The notes under the pieces: generated by a model | Told to the model about the DNA's origin: nothing | Database searches by the model: none | Seen by the model: the letters and a program-made list of their open reading frames with translations, nothing else | From: Clostridia bacterium | GTDB lineage: Bacteria; Bacillota; Clostridia; Christensenellales; DTU072 | NCBI GenBank assembly: GCA_016297005.1 | Contig: JAEDHK010000011.1 | Coordinates: forward strand, 1-49,575 | Length of the DNA stretch: 49,575 nucleotides | Direction of reading: 5' to 3' | Translations under genes and position numbers: made by a program | Shown here: positions 17,316 to 25,146 of the stretch, in pieces | How positions within the stretch are numbered: position 1 is the first letter of the stretch | Layout of the letters: the number at the start of each line of letters is the position of its first letter

Positions 17316-17914
17316 TCTTTTACCTCCTTATCCGGCTCGTTTTTATTCTTGTTTTTTATGTAACCGATCGAGTAAACAAGCAGACCGAGAACGGCGCTGA
17401 TCAGCACGTAAAAGACGGCGGAAAAATTAATGGAGAACAGGCTCAGAACAATCATGCTTGCAAAGGTCAACGTCATGACGATGATACCGAAAACGTTCTT
17501 TTTTACCTTTTTGAAGATCTTTATTCCGGCAGACAGGATCAGGAAGATCACACAAGCCTGTATTCCTTTGAACGCAGAGGCAACCCACTTAATCCCCAAA
17601 AAGCGATTGAAAAATAAAGAAACGACGTAAATGATGACGAAAGACGGTATAACCATACCGAGCGTCGCTACAACGGAGCCGAGGACGCCGCCGGTTTTAT
17701 AACCGATGTACGTCGCCGAATTAATGGCGATCGGACCGGGCGTAGATTCGGCAATCACGACAAGATCGGCAAACTCATCCGCACCGAGCCATTTCTTTTT
17801 CCCGACGAATTCGTTCTCCAAAAGGCTGATCATGGCGGTTCCGCCGCCGAAAGTGAACAGCCCGATCTTAAACATCGATAAAAACAGCAATCCGAGCGTC
17901 TTTAATTTTTTCAT
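17312..17914 (-). CDS. chrA: Chromate transporter-family protein, first half
   Basis: This is a 200-residue membrane protein with FGGGTAMI near residue 23 and AESTPGPIAINSATYIG near residue 54, the ChrA domain hallmarks. It begins the chrA pair. No ribosome site precedes the ATG at 17914, and the best promoter puts the transcription start about at the A of the ATG, so the message may be leaderless. The family is clear; the transported ion is not. Confidence 0.85.
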   Translation of the reverse strand: MKKLKTLGLLFLSMFKIGLFTFGGGTAMISLLENEFVGKKKWLGADEFADLVVIAESTPGPIAINSATYIGYKTGGVLGSVVATLGMVIPSFVIIYVVSLFFNRFLGIKWVASAFKGIQACVIFLILSAGIKIFKKVKKNVFGIIVMTLTFASMIVLSLFSINFSAVFYVLISAVLGLLVYSIGYIKNKNKNEPDKEVKE

Positions 17915-17920
17915 GTTTAC

Positions 17921-17949
17921 ATTGTATCATATGCGTGTTCTCTTCGCAA
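17921..17949 (-). promoter_or_regulatory. chrA promoter, probably leaderless
   Basis: TTGCGA (17944-17949) and TACAAT (17921-17926) are 17 bases apart. Only 6 bases separate the -10 from the chrA ATG. Confidence 0.5.
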
Positions 17950-18053
17950 TCATAATTTCTTTTTAAATGATCCGATCTTGCTATATGCGGATAGGCCTTG
18001 ATCTGATCCCGGCAAAAAATACCAATGAACCATCAATTATATTTATAAACGAA

Positions 18054-18088
18054 AACAACCCAAAACGACAAATTCGTTTCAGGTTGTT
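18054..18088 (-). terminator. Hairpin ending the tRNA cluster
   Basis: On the minus strand AACAACC...GAAACGA pairs with TCGTTTT...GGTTGTT just after the tRNA-Val gene. The T run is short, so termination is probable rather than certain. Confidence 0.55.
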
Positions 18089-18090
18089 AA

Positions 18091-18166
18091 TGGTGGGAAC
18101 AACAGGGCTCGAACCTGTGACATCTTGCTTGTAAGGCAAGCGCTCTCCCAGCTGAGCTATGCTCCC
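18091..18166 (-). tRNA. tRNA-Val (UAC)
   Basis: The 76-nt cloverleaf has acceptor GGGAGCA/TGTTCCC, anticodon loop CTTACAA with anticodon TAC, a normal TTCGAGC T loop and an encoded CCA end. It is last in a four-tRNA unit read on the minus strand. Confidence 0.95.
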
Positions 18167-18172
18167 AAAATT

Positions 18173-18247
18173 TGGTGACCCCTACGGGACTTGAACCCAT
18201 GTTATCGCCGTGAAAGGGCGATGTCTTAACCGCTTGACCAAGGGGCC
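18173..18247 (-). tRNA. tRNA-Glu (UUC)
   Basis: The 75-nt cloverleaf has acceptor GGCCCCT/AGGGGTC, anticodon loop CTTTCAC with anticodon TTC, and an encoded CCA. It is third in the cluster. Confidence 0.95.
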
Positions 18248-18252
18248 GGATA

Positions 18253-18329
18253 TGGTAGCGGCGGTGAGAGTCGAACTTACGACCTTCCGGGTATGAACCG
18301 GACGCTCTAACCAACTAAGCTACGCCGCC
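18253..18329 (-). tRNA. tRNA-Met (CAU), elongator type
   Basis: The 77-nt cloverleaf has anticodon loop TTCATAC (CAT) and an encoded CCA. The stem above the loop is CCGG/CCGG rather than the GGG/CCC of initiators, so it is the elongator form; modification to tRNA-Ile2 cannot be excluded. The first acceptor pair is G-U. Confidence 0.9.
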
Positions 18330-18336
18330 ATATTTG

Positions 18337-18414
<78 letters not shown>

Positions 18415-18425
18415 ATGACTCATAT

Positions 18426-18454
18426 AGAATATACGAAAGCGGAAAATTTGTCAA
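18426..18454 (-). promoter_or_regulatory. Promoter of the tRNA cluster
   Basis: TTGACA (18449-18454) and TATTCT (18426-18431) are 17 bases apart on the minus strand and lie about 12 bases before the initiator tRNA. The -35 is part of a perfect inverted repeat, TTGTCAA-N6-TTGACAA (18448-18467). Confidence 0.75.
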
Positions 18455-18550
18455 CTGTTTTTGACAAGAAAATCAGAAAAATCTGCCGCGGGTTTTTTCG
18501 GCAAAAAATATGCGGAAATTATTATGTTCCCGGTTCTTCTTCGCTTATTA

Positions 18551-18580
18551 TTGACTGTTTCCGAAAGGTTATGCTACAAT
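18551..18580 (+). promoter_or_regulatory. Promoter of the lipoprotein gene
   Basis: TTGACT (18551-18556) and TACAAT (18575-18580) are 18 bases apart and lie about 65 bases before the ATG. Confidence 0.6.
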
Positions 18581-18644
18581 TATGATATTAAAATAAAACC
18601 GCCGCTGTATTTTTTCGGCGAAGTCGCAAAGGGGTGCTTACTTT

Positions 18645-19490
18645 ATGATCAAAAAGTTTTCTTTATGCGTTCTGGTTCTTCTTTTAAGCCTCTGTCTGTT
18701 TGCTTGCTATAAAAAACCCGACCTCGAAGGGGTGGAACAAAAAACAATTTCGGTTAAAAAGATATTCGAAAAAGACGGCAAGTGGGAATACGCTCAGGGC
18801 CTTGGATACGACGGGAATTATTTTTACTACGCCGGACATAACGACAAGATCAAAGAGCAAGCCGATATCCACGTCATAAACGCCGCTACCGGAAAAGAGG
18901 AAAAGTGCTTTGCTCGTAAAGGCGCGTTGCATAGCGCCGAGGTCGCCGTCAATCGCCTACGAAACACGCTGACCGCCTGTTCGGGCGGAGACGGCCGCAG
19001 GCCTTACCTCTATGAGCTCGATATTGCAACGGGCGAAAAGCTCAACGAATGGCACTTCGACGGTATGGGAGAAAACGGCGGCGGACTGCACTGCTTTACC
19101 GATGACGGAACGCTGATCTTTTTTACCAGCAGTAAGGACGGTGCAAGGATCGCTTTTAACACCGTTAAATTAAATTACGACGGTTCGGGCAGCTATAACG
19201 TCCTGGACTCCTACTACTTCTCTCGTACCGACCTCGGCGTCCCGCAGGGTTTAGATTATTACAACGGCAGTCTGTATTATCTGGCCGACGCCGGCAGAAC
19301 GGTCGACAAAAATCCTCACTATATCTATAAGATCGGTCTGAAAAACGGCGCCGTCATACCGGAATGCGCTTATGCTTTCGACTTTACGGAAGAAACCGAG
19401 GGTCTGTGTATCGGCGCAGACGGAACGGTCTATATCGGTGCGGCGGACGAGTGTATTTATCGCTTCGACGGCACGGTATTAAACTGGTAA
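18645..19490 (+). CDS. Secreted lipoprotein with beta-propeller-like repeats, unknown function
   Basis: This is a 281-residue protein with a lipoprotein signal peptide: charged MIKK, a leucine-rich core and the lipobox LFAC at residues 18-21, so the mature protein would be anchored at Cys21. The rest is soluble. It contains loosely repeated stretches of aromatic, Gly and Asp residues (GLGYDGNYFYYAG, YLYELDIATGEKL, GLDYYNGSLYYLAD, GLCIGADGTVYIG), as in beta-propeller sensors. No catalytic motif is evident. AAAGGGGTG precedes the ATG and a terminator follows directly, so it is a single-gene unit. I do not recognise a named family. Confidence 0.75.
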   Translation: MIKKFSLCVLVLLLSLCLFACYKKPDLEGVEQKTISVKKIFEKDGKWEYAQGLGYDGNYFYYAGHNDKIKEQADIHVINAATGKEEKCFARKGALHSAEVAVNRLRNTLTACSGGDGRRPYLYELDIATGEKLNEWHFDGMGENGGGLHCFTDDGTLIFFTSSKDGARIAFNTVKLNYDGSGSYNVLDSYYFSRTDLGVPQGLDYYNGSLYYLADAGRTVDKNPHYIYKIGLKNGAVIPECAYAFDFTEETEGLCIGADGTVYIGAADECIYRFDGTVLNW

Positions 19491-19523
19491 AACGGAACTT
19501 ACGTTCTCTGAAAAAGTCATAAA

Positions 19524-19566
19524 GAAGGCCTCCGTTCGACGCACGAACGGCGGCCTTTTCTTTTTT
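19524..19566 (+). terminator. Rho-independent terminator after the lipoprotein gene
   Basis: AAGGCC-T-CCGTTCG pairs with CGAACGG-C-GGCCTT around a short loop, followed by a T-rich tract. Confidence 0.85.
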
Positions 19567-19612
19567 ATGAATGAAAAAACGCAATTATTCTTTTCGGGAG
19601 GGGCAATTCGGT

Positions 19613-19641
19613 TTGACTATTCGGTTCGACTATTTTATAAT
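19613..19641 (+). promoter_or_regulatory. Promoter of the transketolase-glyA unit
   Basis: TTGACT (19613-19618) and TATAAT (19636-19641) are 17 bases apart. They sit in two tandem 13-base copies that differ at one base, CGGTTTGACTATT and CGGTTCGACTATT (19609-19634). Confidence 0.75.
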
Positions 19642-19674
19642 GAAATAATCCTGTAAGAAAGATAGGAGGCATTA

Positions 19675-20496
19675 ATGAATTCTGCAGAACTAAAAGCTTT
19701 TGCCAAAGATATTCGCGTTAATATCATTAATTGTATCGGCAGTATCGGCTCCGGTCACGTGGGCGGGAGCTTATCTATTGCCGACGTCCTTGCCGTTTTG
19801 TACGGTAAGCATATGAACATCGATCCGAAGAACCCGAAAATGGAAGGAAGAGATCGTCTCGTTTGCAGCAAGGGCCACGCAGGTCCGGCCGTCTATTCCG
19901 TATTGGCGGAAAAAGGTTTTTTTGACAAAGAACTTCTTCTTACCTTAAATAAAGGCGGTACCATTCTCCCCAGTCATTGCGACATGAACAAGACGCCCGG
20001 CGTCGATATGACGGCAGGCTCGCTCGGTCAAGGGCTCAGTTGCGCGGTAGGCTTCGCGCTCGGTTCGCGTCTGAATAAAGACAATGCTACCATCTACGCA
20101 ATCATCGGCGACGGCGAAACGGATGAAGGACAGATCTGGGAAGCGGCCTTATACGCCGGTCACGCCAGATTGGACAACCTGATCGCTTTTACCGATTACA
20201 ATAAATGCCAACTCGACGGCTATACCGATAAGATCAACGGTCTTGATCCCATCGACAAAAAGTGGGAGGCATTTAATTGGGACGTGATCGTGGTTGCCGA
20301 CGGCAACGACGTCGATGAGATCGACGCGGCCATCGTCAAGGCGAAAAAGACGCCCGGCAAGCCGCATATGATCATTTTGAATACCATCAAAGGTAAGGGG
20401 GTCAGCTTTGTCGAGGCCGCCGTCCCGGCCAACCATTCCATGCCTATGCCGCAAGATAAGTGCGCTATTGCGATTTCTGAGATAAGAGGTGAATGA
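19675..20496 (+). CDS. Transketolase, N-terminal (thiamine diphosphate-binding) subunit
   Basis: This is the N-terminal half of a split transketolase of the non-oxidative pentose phosphate pathway. Substrate-loop motifs GSGHVGGSLS and CSKGHAGPAVYSVL and the thiamine diphosphate motif GDGETDEGQIWEAA are visible. It has 273 residues, which matches the first domain of full-length enzymes. AGGAGG precedes the ATG. The next gene supplies the second half and overlaps it by 4 bases. Such split enzymes are frequent in anaerobic Bacillota and archaea. A related thiamine enzyme with another sugar-phosphate substrate is possible but less likely. Confidence 0.9.
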   Translation: MNSAELKAFAKDIRVNIINCIGSIGSGHVGGSLSIADVLAVLYGKHMNIDPKNPKMEGRDRLVCSKGHAGPAVYSVLAEKGFFDKELLLTLNKGGTILPSHCDMNKTPGVDMTAGSLGQGLSCAVGFALGSRLNKDNATIYAIIGDGETDEGQIWEAALYAGHARLDNLIAFTDYNKCQLDGYTDKINGLDPIDKKWEAFNWDVIVVADGNDVDEIDAAIVKAKKTPGKPHMIILNTIKGKGVSFVEAAVPANHSMPMPQDKCAIAISEIRGE

Positions 20497-21446
20497 TGAT
20501 TACGAAAGATACGCTTATGAAAGACGTATTTGTGGAAGGTCTCCGCAAATACATGCAAGCAGATGAAAAAGTAGTCGTCCTCGACGCCGACCTTGCCAAA
20601 TGCCTCGGCACAAACAAACTCTGGCCGGACTTTCCGGACAGAACTTTCGACGTAGGCATTTCTGAGGCCAACATGGTCAGCATTGCCGCCGGACTGTCCG
20701 CCTACGGATTCAAGCCGGTCGTTACCACCTTCGCGCCCTTTGCCACCCGCAGATGCGCCGACCAGATTATGATCAGCTTAGCCTATGCCAAGCAAAACGC
20801 CGTCATCGTCGGTACCGACCCCGGTATCTGCGCCGAACTCAACGGCGGAACGCATATGCCGCTCGAGGACATCGGTATGCTTCGTTCTATCCCCGGCATC
20901 GTGATTTACGAGCCGACGGACGCAGTCGAATTACAGGCACTGCTTCCTCAAATTTTTGCCCAGAAAGGCGTAGTGTACGTTCGTTTACATCGTAAGAATC
21001 CTCCGCTTATTTATTCCGAAGAAGAAAACAGAAAATTCGATCTCTTCAAAGCCGACGTTCTTACGGAAGGTAAAGACGCGACCATCGTTGCCGAAGGCAT
21101 CATGGTCGAGACCGCCCTTTCCGCCGCCAAAGCCTTAAAAGAAGAAGGTATTTCTTGCGAAGTAATCGCAAATCACACCGTCAAGCCTTTGGACGAAGCA
21201 ACCATCATCGCTTCCGCCCGTAAGACCGGAACCATCGTCACTTGCGAGAACCACAACGCCATGGGCGCTTTGCGTAGCGCCGTATGCGAAGCGCTTTGCG
21301 AAAACTATCCTGTACCGGTGCGCTCGGTCGCCGTTAAAGAGCAATTCGGCGAGGTAGGAAAAGTCGCCTACCTTCGCAAAGCTATGCATTTGGAAGAATG
21401 CGACGTAATCGCCGCAGTAAAAGAAGCTATAAAAGCAAAACATTAA
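20493..21446 (+). CDS. Transketolase, C-terminal subunit
   Basis: This is the pyrimidine-binding and C-terminal half (317 residues) of the split transketolase. Motifs include DADLAKCLG, GISEANMVSIAAGLSAYGFKP, TFAPFATRRCADQI and, in the C-terminal fold, TVKPLDEATI. It begins inside the stop codon of the first subunit (ATGATG after GAGGTGA; either ATG could serve). Both are followed 15 bases later by glyA, so carbon-skeleton supply and one-carbon metabolism may be co-expressed. Confidence 0.9.
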   Translation: MMITKDTLMKDVFVEGLRKYMQADEKVVVLDADLAKCLGTNKLWPDFPDRTFDVGISEANMVSIAAGLSAYGFKPVVTTFAPFATRRCADQIMISLAYAKQNAVIVGTDPGICAELNGGTHMPLEDIGMLRSIPGIVIYEPTDAVELQALLPQIFAQKGVVYVRLHRKNPPLIYSEEENRKFDLFKADVLTEGKDATIVAEGIMVETALSAAKALKEEGISCEVIANHTVKPLDEATIIASARKTGTIVTCENHNAMGALRSAVCEALCENYPVPVRSVAVKEQFGEVGKVAYLRKAMHLEECDVIAAVKEAIKAKH

Positions 21447-21461
21447 CAAAGGAAGAGAAAA

Positions 21462-22619
21462 ATGAGCAGTAAAGTTTTTGAAATCATCGCTAAGGAAGAA
21501 AAGCGTCAACGCGAAAATATCGAGCTGATCGCCAGCGAAAACTTTTGCAGTGAAAACGTGCAAAAAGCCGTAGGCAGTTGTTTGACCAACAAGTACAGCG
21601 AGGGATACCCCGGCAAGCGTTATTACGGCGGTTGCGTACACGTAGACGAACTGGAAGAGTATTGTAAAGAAACGTGGCAAAAAGTTTTCAAGACCGATTA
21701 TCACGTCAACGTTCAGCCCCACAGCGGGTCGGGCGCGAACTTCGGCGCCTACCTCTCCGTGCTCAAACCGGGCGACACCGTGCTCAGCCTCGAACTGAAC
21801 AACGGCGGTCACCTTACCCACGGCGCTTCGGTCAACCTCAGCGGAAAGCTCTTCAACTTTGTATTCTATGGCGTGGACGAAAAAGGCTATATCGACTATA
21901 ACGATCTCCGCCAAAAAGCCATCGAACATAAGCCGCAACTCATCCTTGCCGGCGCAAGCGCTTATCCGAGGATCATAGACTTCAAAAAGTTCCGGGAAGT
22001 AGCGGACGAAGTGGGCGCCTACTTCATGGTAGATATGGCGCACATCGCCGGTCTGATTGCGGCGGGCGCACACCCCTCTCCGTTCGGCCTTGCCGACCTT
22101 ATTACCACCACCACGCATAAGACTCTGCGCGGCACCCGCGGCGGCTTGATTTTCTGCAAGCCCGAACTTGCCAAAAAAGTTGATAGCGCCATTTTCCCGG
22201 GAACCCAGGGCGGCCCTCTTCAACACGTTATCGCCGGTAAAGCCATCACTGCCGAAGAAGCTCTTCAACCCGAATATAAAACTTATATCGAAAACGTTGT
22301 CAAAAACTGTAAAGCCATGTGCGACGAATTCGTCAAGATGGGTTATAAAGTCGTTACCGGCGGCACCGATAACCACCTCTTCTTGCTCGACCTGACCGAT
22401 AAAGGCGTCTCCGGCAAGCAGGTTCAGGAAGCCTGCGACGAGGTGGGCATTACCCTCAATAAAAACTGTGTTCCCAACGAGACCCGCTCTCCCATGCAGA
22501 CCAGCGGCGTCCGTATCGGTACCGCGGCCATGACCACAAAAGGATTTACCGCCGAACAGTTCATTGCCACCGCTCACAAGATCGACGAAGTTATCAAAAA
22601 GCTTCAAGCGCAACTGTAA
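21462..22619 (+). CDS. glyA: Serine hydroxymethyltransferase
   Basis: This pyridoxal phosphate enzyme converts serine and tetrahydrofolate to glycine and methylene-THF. Recognisable stretches are ELIASENFCS, NKYSEGYPGKRYYGG, VQPHSGSGAN, MVDMAHIAGL and the PLP-lysine motif TTTTHKTLRG. It has 385 residues, somewhat shorter than the usual 410-420, with the shortening at the C-terminus and no loss of active-site motifs. Glycine and one-carbon units feed the purine operon elsewhere in the window. A 499-codon open frame on the opposite strand is a shadow of its codon bias. Confidence 0.95.
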   Translation: MSSKVFEIIAKEEKRQRENIELIASENFCSENVQKAVGSCLTNKYSEGYPGKRYYGGCVHVDELEEYCKETWQKVFKTDYHVNVQPHSGSGANFGAYLSVLKPGDTVLSLELNNGGHLTHGASVNLSGKLFNFVFYGVDEKGYIDYNDLRQKAIEHKPQLILAGASAYPRIIDFKKFREVADEVGAYFMVDMAHIAGLIAAGAHPSPFGLADLITTTTHKTLRGTRGGLIFCKPELAKKVDSAIFPGTQGGPLQHVIAGKAITAEEALQPEYKTYIENVVKNCKAMCDEFVKMGYKVVTGGTDNHLFLLDLTDKGVSGKQVQEACDEVGITLNKNCVPNETRSPMQTSGVRIGTAAMTTKGFTAEQFIATAHKIDEVIKKLQAQL

Positions 22620-22682
22620 AAAAATCGTATTCATAAGCGGAACCGTAAAACGCGGTTCCCATAGATTCTTTTAGGCATTATA

Positions 22683-22729
22683 AAAGGGGCTGTCAAGAAA
22701 CACAAGTTTTTTGACAGCCCCTTTCTTTA
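22683..22729. terminator. Bidirectional terminator between glyA and the uronate operon
   Basis: AAAGGGGCTGTCAA and TTGACAGCCCCTTT form a 14-base perfect stem flanked by A-rich and T-rich tracts. It serves the convergent ends of glyA and the minus-strand operon. Confidence 0.85.
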
Positions 22730-22744
22730 TTCAAATTGCAAATT

Positions 22745-23677
22745 TCAGATTTCCGCTCCGGCTTCTTGCAGTAATTTAACAAGATTGTCGTGTTGCCAGA
22801 CAAAGACGTCCTTGCGAGTAACCGTTTTGAAAAAGCCAATGCCCATCTTTTTATCGACGAGGCGGAAAGCCTTATAGTAGTTACGCATCATGAGCGCGGC
22901 GAACGGCACAAAATAGACGGGAGCTTTAAAGCAGGCGTACTTGAACGTATGAGGTTCGAGGGTCATAAAACCTTCGTATCCGCGCTTAACGAGCTCGGAG
23001 AGGATGTAAGAATAATTACCCTCGCCGAGTCCGACCGGCACTTCTACGCCGTACTTGGAGCAGTCCTTGATATGATAATAGACGACGTAGTCTTTCAACA
23101 TATCGAAAGCGGCTTTGGGATCGACTTTGCACTGAATGTAGTTGCTGGCGTCGTAGCAAAGAGCAAAGTTCTCCGGATCGTTGATGGTCTGATAGAGTTT
23201 CAGGACGCGCTCGGGGACGTCGCCGTAGATCTCTTTTTCGTTTTCGTGCAGAAGCTTAACGCCGGTGCCTTTGACGATCTCGATCAACTCTTTGATACGA
23301 GAAACGACTTTATCAAAGCATTCCTCAGGTTTTTTGTCACCGTAGAAAAAAGAGAACATACGAATATAGTGACAATCGGTCATCTGAGCGATCTTGATCA
23401 GTTCGACAAGCTTTTGTTTTTGTTTTTTGAAGCCTTCCTCGTTATCGATACCGACCTTACCGATGGGCGAGCCAAGGGAGGAAAAATGAATATCCTCTTT
23501 TTGCAGAATGGGCAGAATCTTCTCCTTGAATTCTTCTGCGGTGTATTCGGCAATACCTTTGCCGTTCACTGTACGGGGACAAATATAATTTCTTCCGAGA
23601 GATTTGGCAAGTTTAATTTGCGTGTTTAGGTCTCCGGAAACCTCGTCATAGAAACCGGAAATGATGATTTTTGACAT
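22745..23677 (-). CDS. Sugar phosphate isomerase/epimerase-type TIM-barrel enzyme of the uronate operon
   Basis: This is a 311-residue protein of the xylose isomerase-like (AP endonuclease 2) superfamily. It has typical metal-ligand stretches in LHENEKEIYGD, LCYDASNY, YYHIKDCS and FMTLEPH. The start is ATG 23677 with AAAAGGAG ahead; a longer frame exists upstream but runs into kdgA. It is the last gene of the operon, 15 bases after kdgA. The fold covers isomerases, epimerases and dehydratases of sugars and inositols. Its position suggests a step that brings a sugar or uronate into the pathway. The substrate is unknown. Confidence 0.75.
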   Translation of the reverse strand: MSKIIISGFYDEVSGDLNTQIKLAKSLGRNYICPRTVNGKGIAEYTAEEFKEKILPILQKEDIHFSSLGSPIGKVGIDNEEGFKKQKQKLVELIKIAQMTDCHYIRMFSFFYGDKKPEECFDKVVSRIKELIEIVKGTGVKLLHENEKEIYGDVPERVLKLYQTINDPENFALCYDASNYIQCKVDPKAAFDMLKDYVVYYHIKDCSKYGVEVPVGLGEGNYSYILSELVKRGYEGFMTLEPHTFKYACFKAPVYFVPFAALMMRNYYKAFRLVDKKMGIGFFKTVTRKDVFVWQHDNLVKLLQEAGAEI

Positions 23678-23691
23678 TTTTATTCTCCTTT

Positions 23692-24294
23692 TTATTTTAC
23701 TAATTGTGCGGCGCGACGGCAGGCGTTTTCTATGTCTTCGACGCTGCCTTTCATCATCCAACTACCGCCTACGCCGATGATAAACTTTTGCGCAAGAAAT
23801 TCGGGCGCGTTGGTCTCGTCTACGCCGCCGGTAGGTAAAAACCGGATACCCGGGAAAGCGGCCGACATAGCTTTGAGCGCTTTCAGGCCGCCGAAGACGC
23901 CGGCGGGGAAGAATTTTAGAATGGTTAAGCCCTTGTTGACGGCGTTCATAATCTCGGTGGGCGTGACCACACCGGGAACGTACGGAACGTCGTTCTTGAC
24001 GCATACGTCGAAGACGCCGTTATCGAAACCGGGAGAAACAATGAATTTGGCGCCGGCGGCAATAGCCGCTTCGCATTGCTTTGCGTTGATGACGGTACCC
24101 GCGCCTACAAGCATGCCGGGGCATTTTTCACAGGCAATCTTGATCGCCTCCGCCGCACAAGCGGTACGAAAAGTAATTTCCGCAACCCTGATACCGCCCT
24201 TTTCCATCGCGGTAAGAGTAGGAACGGTATCTTCCGCTTTGTTTAACACCACGACGGGGACGATCCTATGATCGTTAAAGAAGTCGTAATTCAT
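23692..24294 (-). CDS. kdgA: 2-keto-3-deoxy-6-phosphogluconate aldolase
   Basis: This class I aldolase (200 residues) splits KDPG into pyruvate and glyceraldehyde 3-phosphate. Family motifs are EITFRTACA, GAGTVINAKQCEAAI, FIVSPGFD and the Schiff-base segment LKFFPAGVFGG. It follows the mannonate oxidoreductase gene by 3 bases. It acts after a KDG kinase, which is not encoded in this window. Some family members also cleave other 2-keto-4-hydroxy acids. Confidence 0.9.
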   Translation of the reverse strand: MNYDFFNDHRIVPVVVLNKAEDTVPTLTAMEKGGIRVAEITFRTACAAEAIKIACEKCPGMLVGAGTVINAKQCEAAIAAGAKFIVSPGFDNGVFDVCVKNDVPYVPGVVTPTEIMNAVNKGLTILKFFPAGVFGGLKALKAMSAAFPGIRFLPTGGVDETNAPEFLAQKFIIGVGGSWMMKGSVEDIENACRRAAQLVK

Positions 24295-24297
24295 ATT

Positions 24298-25137
24298 TTA
24301 CACCCCGCTATAAGCATGGAATCCACCGTCAACGGGAAGCACGACGCCCGTGATAAAGCCGGCGTCTTCCGCACTGAGAAGGAGCTTGACCGCACCGTAC
24401 AATTCGGGGATCTCGCCAAAGCGCTTCATGGGTGTGCCGGCAAGAATTTTACCCGTACGAGCGGTAGGCGTGCCGTCGGGATTGAACAACAGTCCCCTAT
24501 TCTGCTTGCCCACAAAAAATCCGGGAGCAATGGCGTTGACGCGGATGCCGCAAGGCGCGAAGTGCACGGCGAGCCACTCGGTAAAGTTGCTGATGGCGGC
24601 CTTGGCTGCGCTGTAAGCGGGAATCTTGGTCAAAGGAGTAAAAGCGTTCATCGAAGAAATATTGAGAATGGAGCAACCTTCTTTTCCTATCATATCTTTA
24701 GCAAATACCTGGGTGGGAATAAAGGCTCCGATGAAGTTAAGATCGAACACGAATCTCACGCCGCTGTCTTGCAGACTGAAAAAGTCCTTTTCCACGGTCA
24801 CACCGGGTTCGCAGGTTTCGTTATCGGTGGTCGCTCTGGGATTGTTGCCGCCGGCGCCGTTGATCAGAATATCACAGGTGCCGAGATCCTTGACGATCTC
24901 GTCTCGAACGGCTTGCAGGCTCTCTCTTTCGAGAACGTTAGCTTTATATGCTTTGGCGATACCGCCTTGCCTGGCAATTTCCTCTTCAATCGCCTTAGCC
25001 GCGTCCAGGTTCAGGTCGAGGAGGGCGAATTTCGCCCCCGAGGTAGCGAGCTCGGTAGCGATACCTCCGCAAATAACGCCGCCCGCGCCGGTGATTACGA
25101 CAACTTTGTCTTTCAAATCCAAAGTAAACTTACTCAT
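24298..25137 (-). CDS. uxuB: D-mannonate oxidoreductase, short-chain dehydrogenase type
   Basis: This SDR enzyme (279 residues) reduces fructuronate to mannonate with NAD(P)H. The cofactor motif is TGAGGVICGG near residue 16, NGAGGNNP lies near 93, and the catalytic YSAAK is near residue 173; the C-terminus has the GGFHAYSGV ending seen in Bacillus-type UxuB. The E. coli UxuB is an unrelated long-chain enzyme, so this is the Gram-positive form. It lies between uxuA and kdgA, 9 bases after uxuA, which supports the assignment. Confidence 0.85.
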   Translation of the reverse strand: MSKFTLDLKDKVVVITGAGGVICGGIATELATSGAKFALLDLNLDAAKAIEEEIARQGGIAKAYKANVLERESLQAVRDEIVKDLGTCDILINGAGGNNPRATTDNETCEPGVTVEKDFFSLQDSGVRFVFDLNFIGAFIPTQVFAKDMIGKEGCSILNISSMNAFTPLTKIPAYSAAKAAISNFTEWLAVHFAPCGIRVNAIAPGFFVGKQNRGLLFNPDGTPTARTGKILAGTPMKRFGEIPELYGAVKLLLSAEDAGFITGVVLPVDGGFHAYSGV

Positions 25138-25146
25138 ACATATACC

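Noticed and set aside
21135..22634. A 499-codon open frame on the minus strand
   Set aside because: It is antisense to glyA and the end of the transketolase gene, gives a low-complexity product rich in Phe, Gly and Val with no domain, and reflects codon bias of the real genes.
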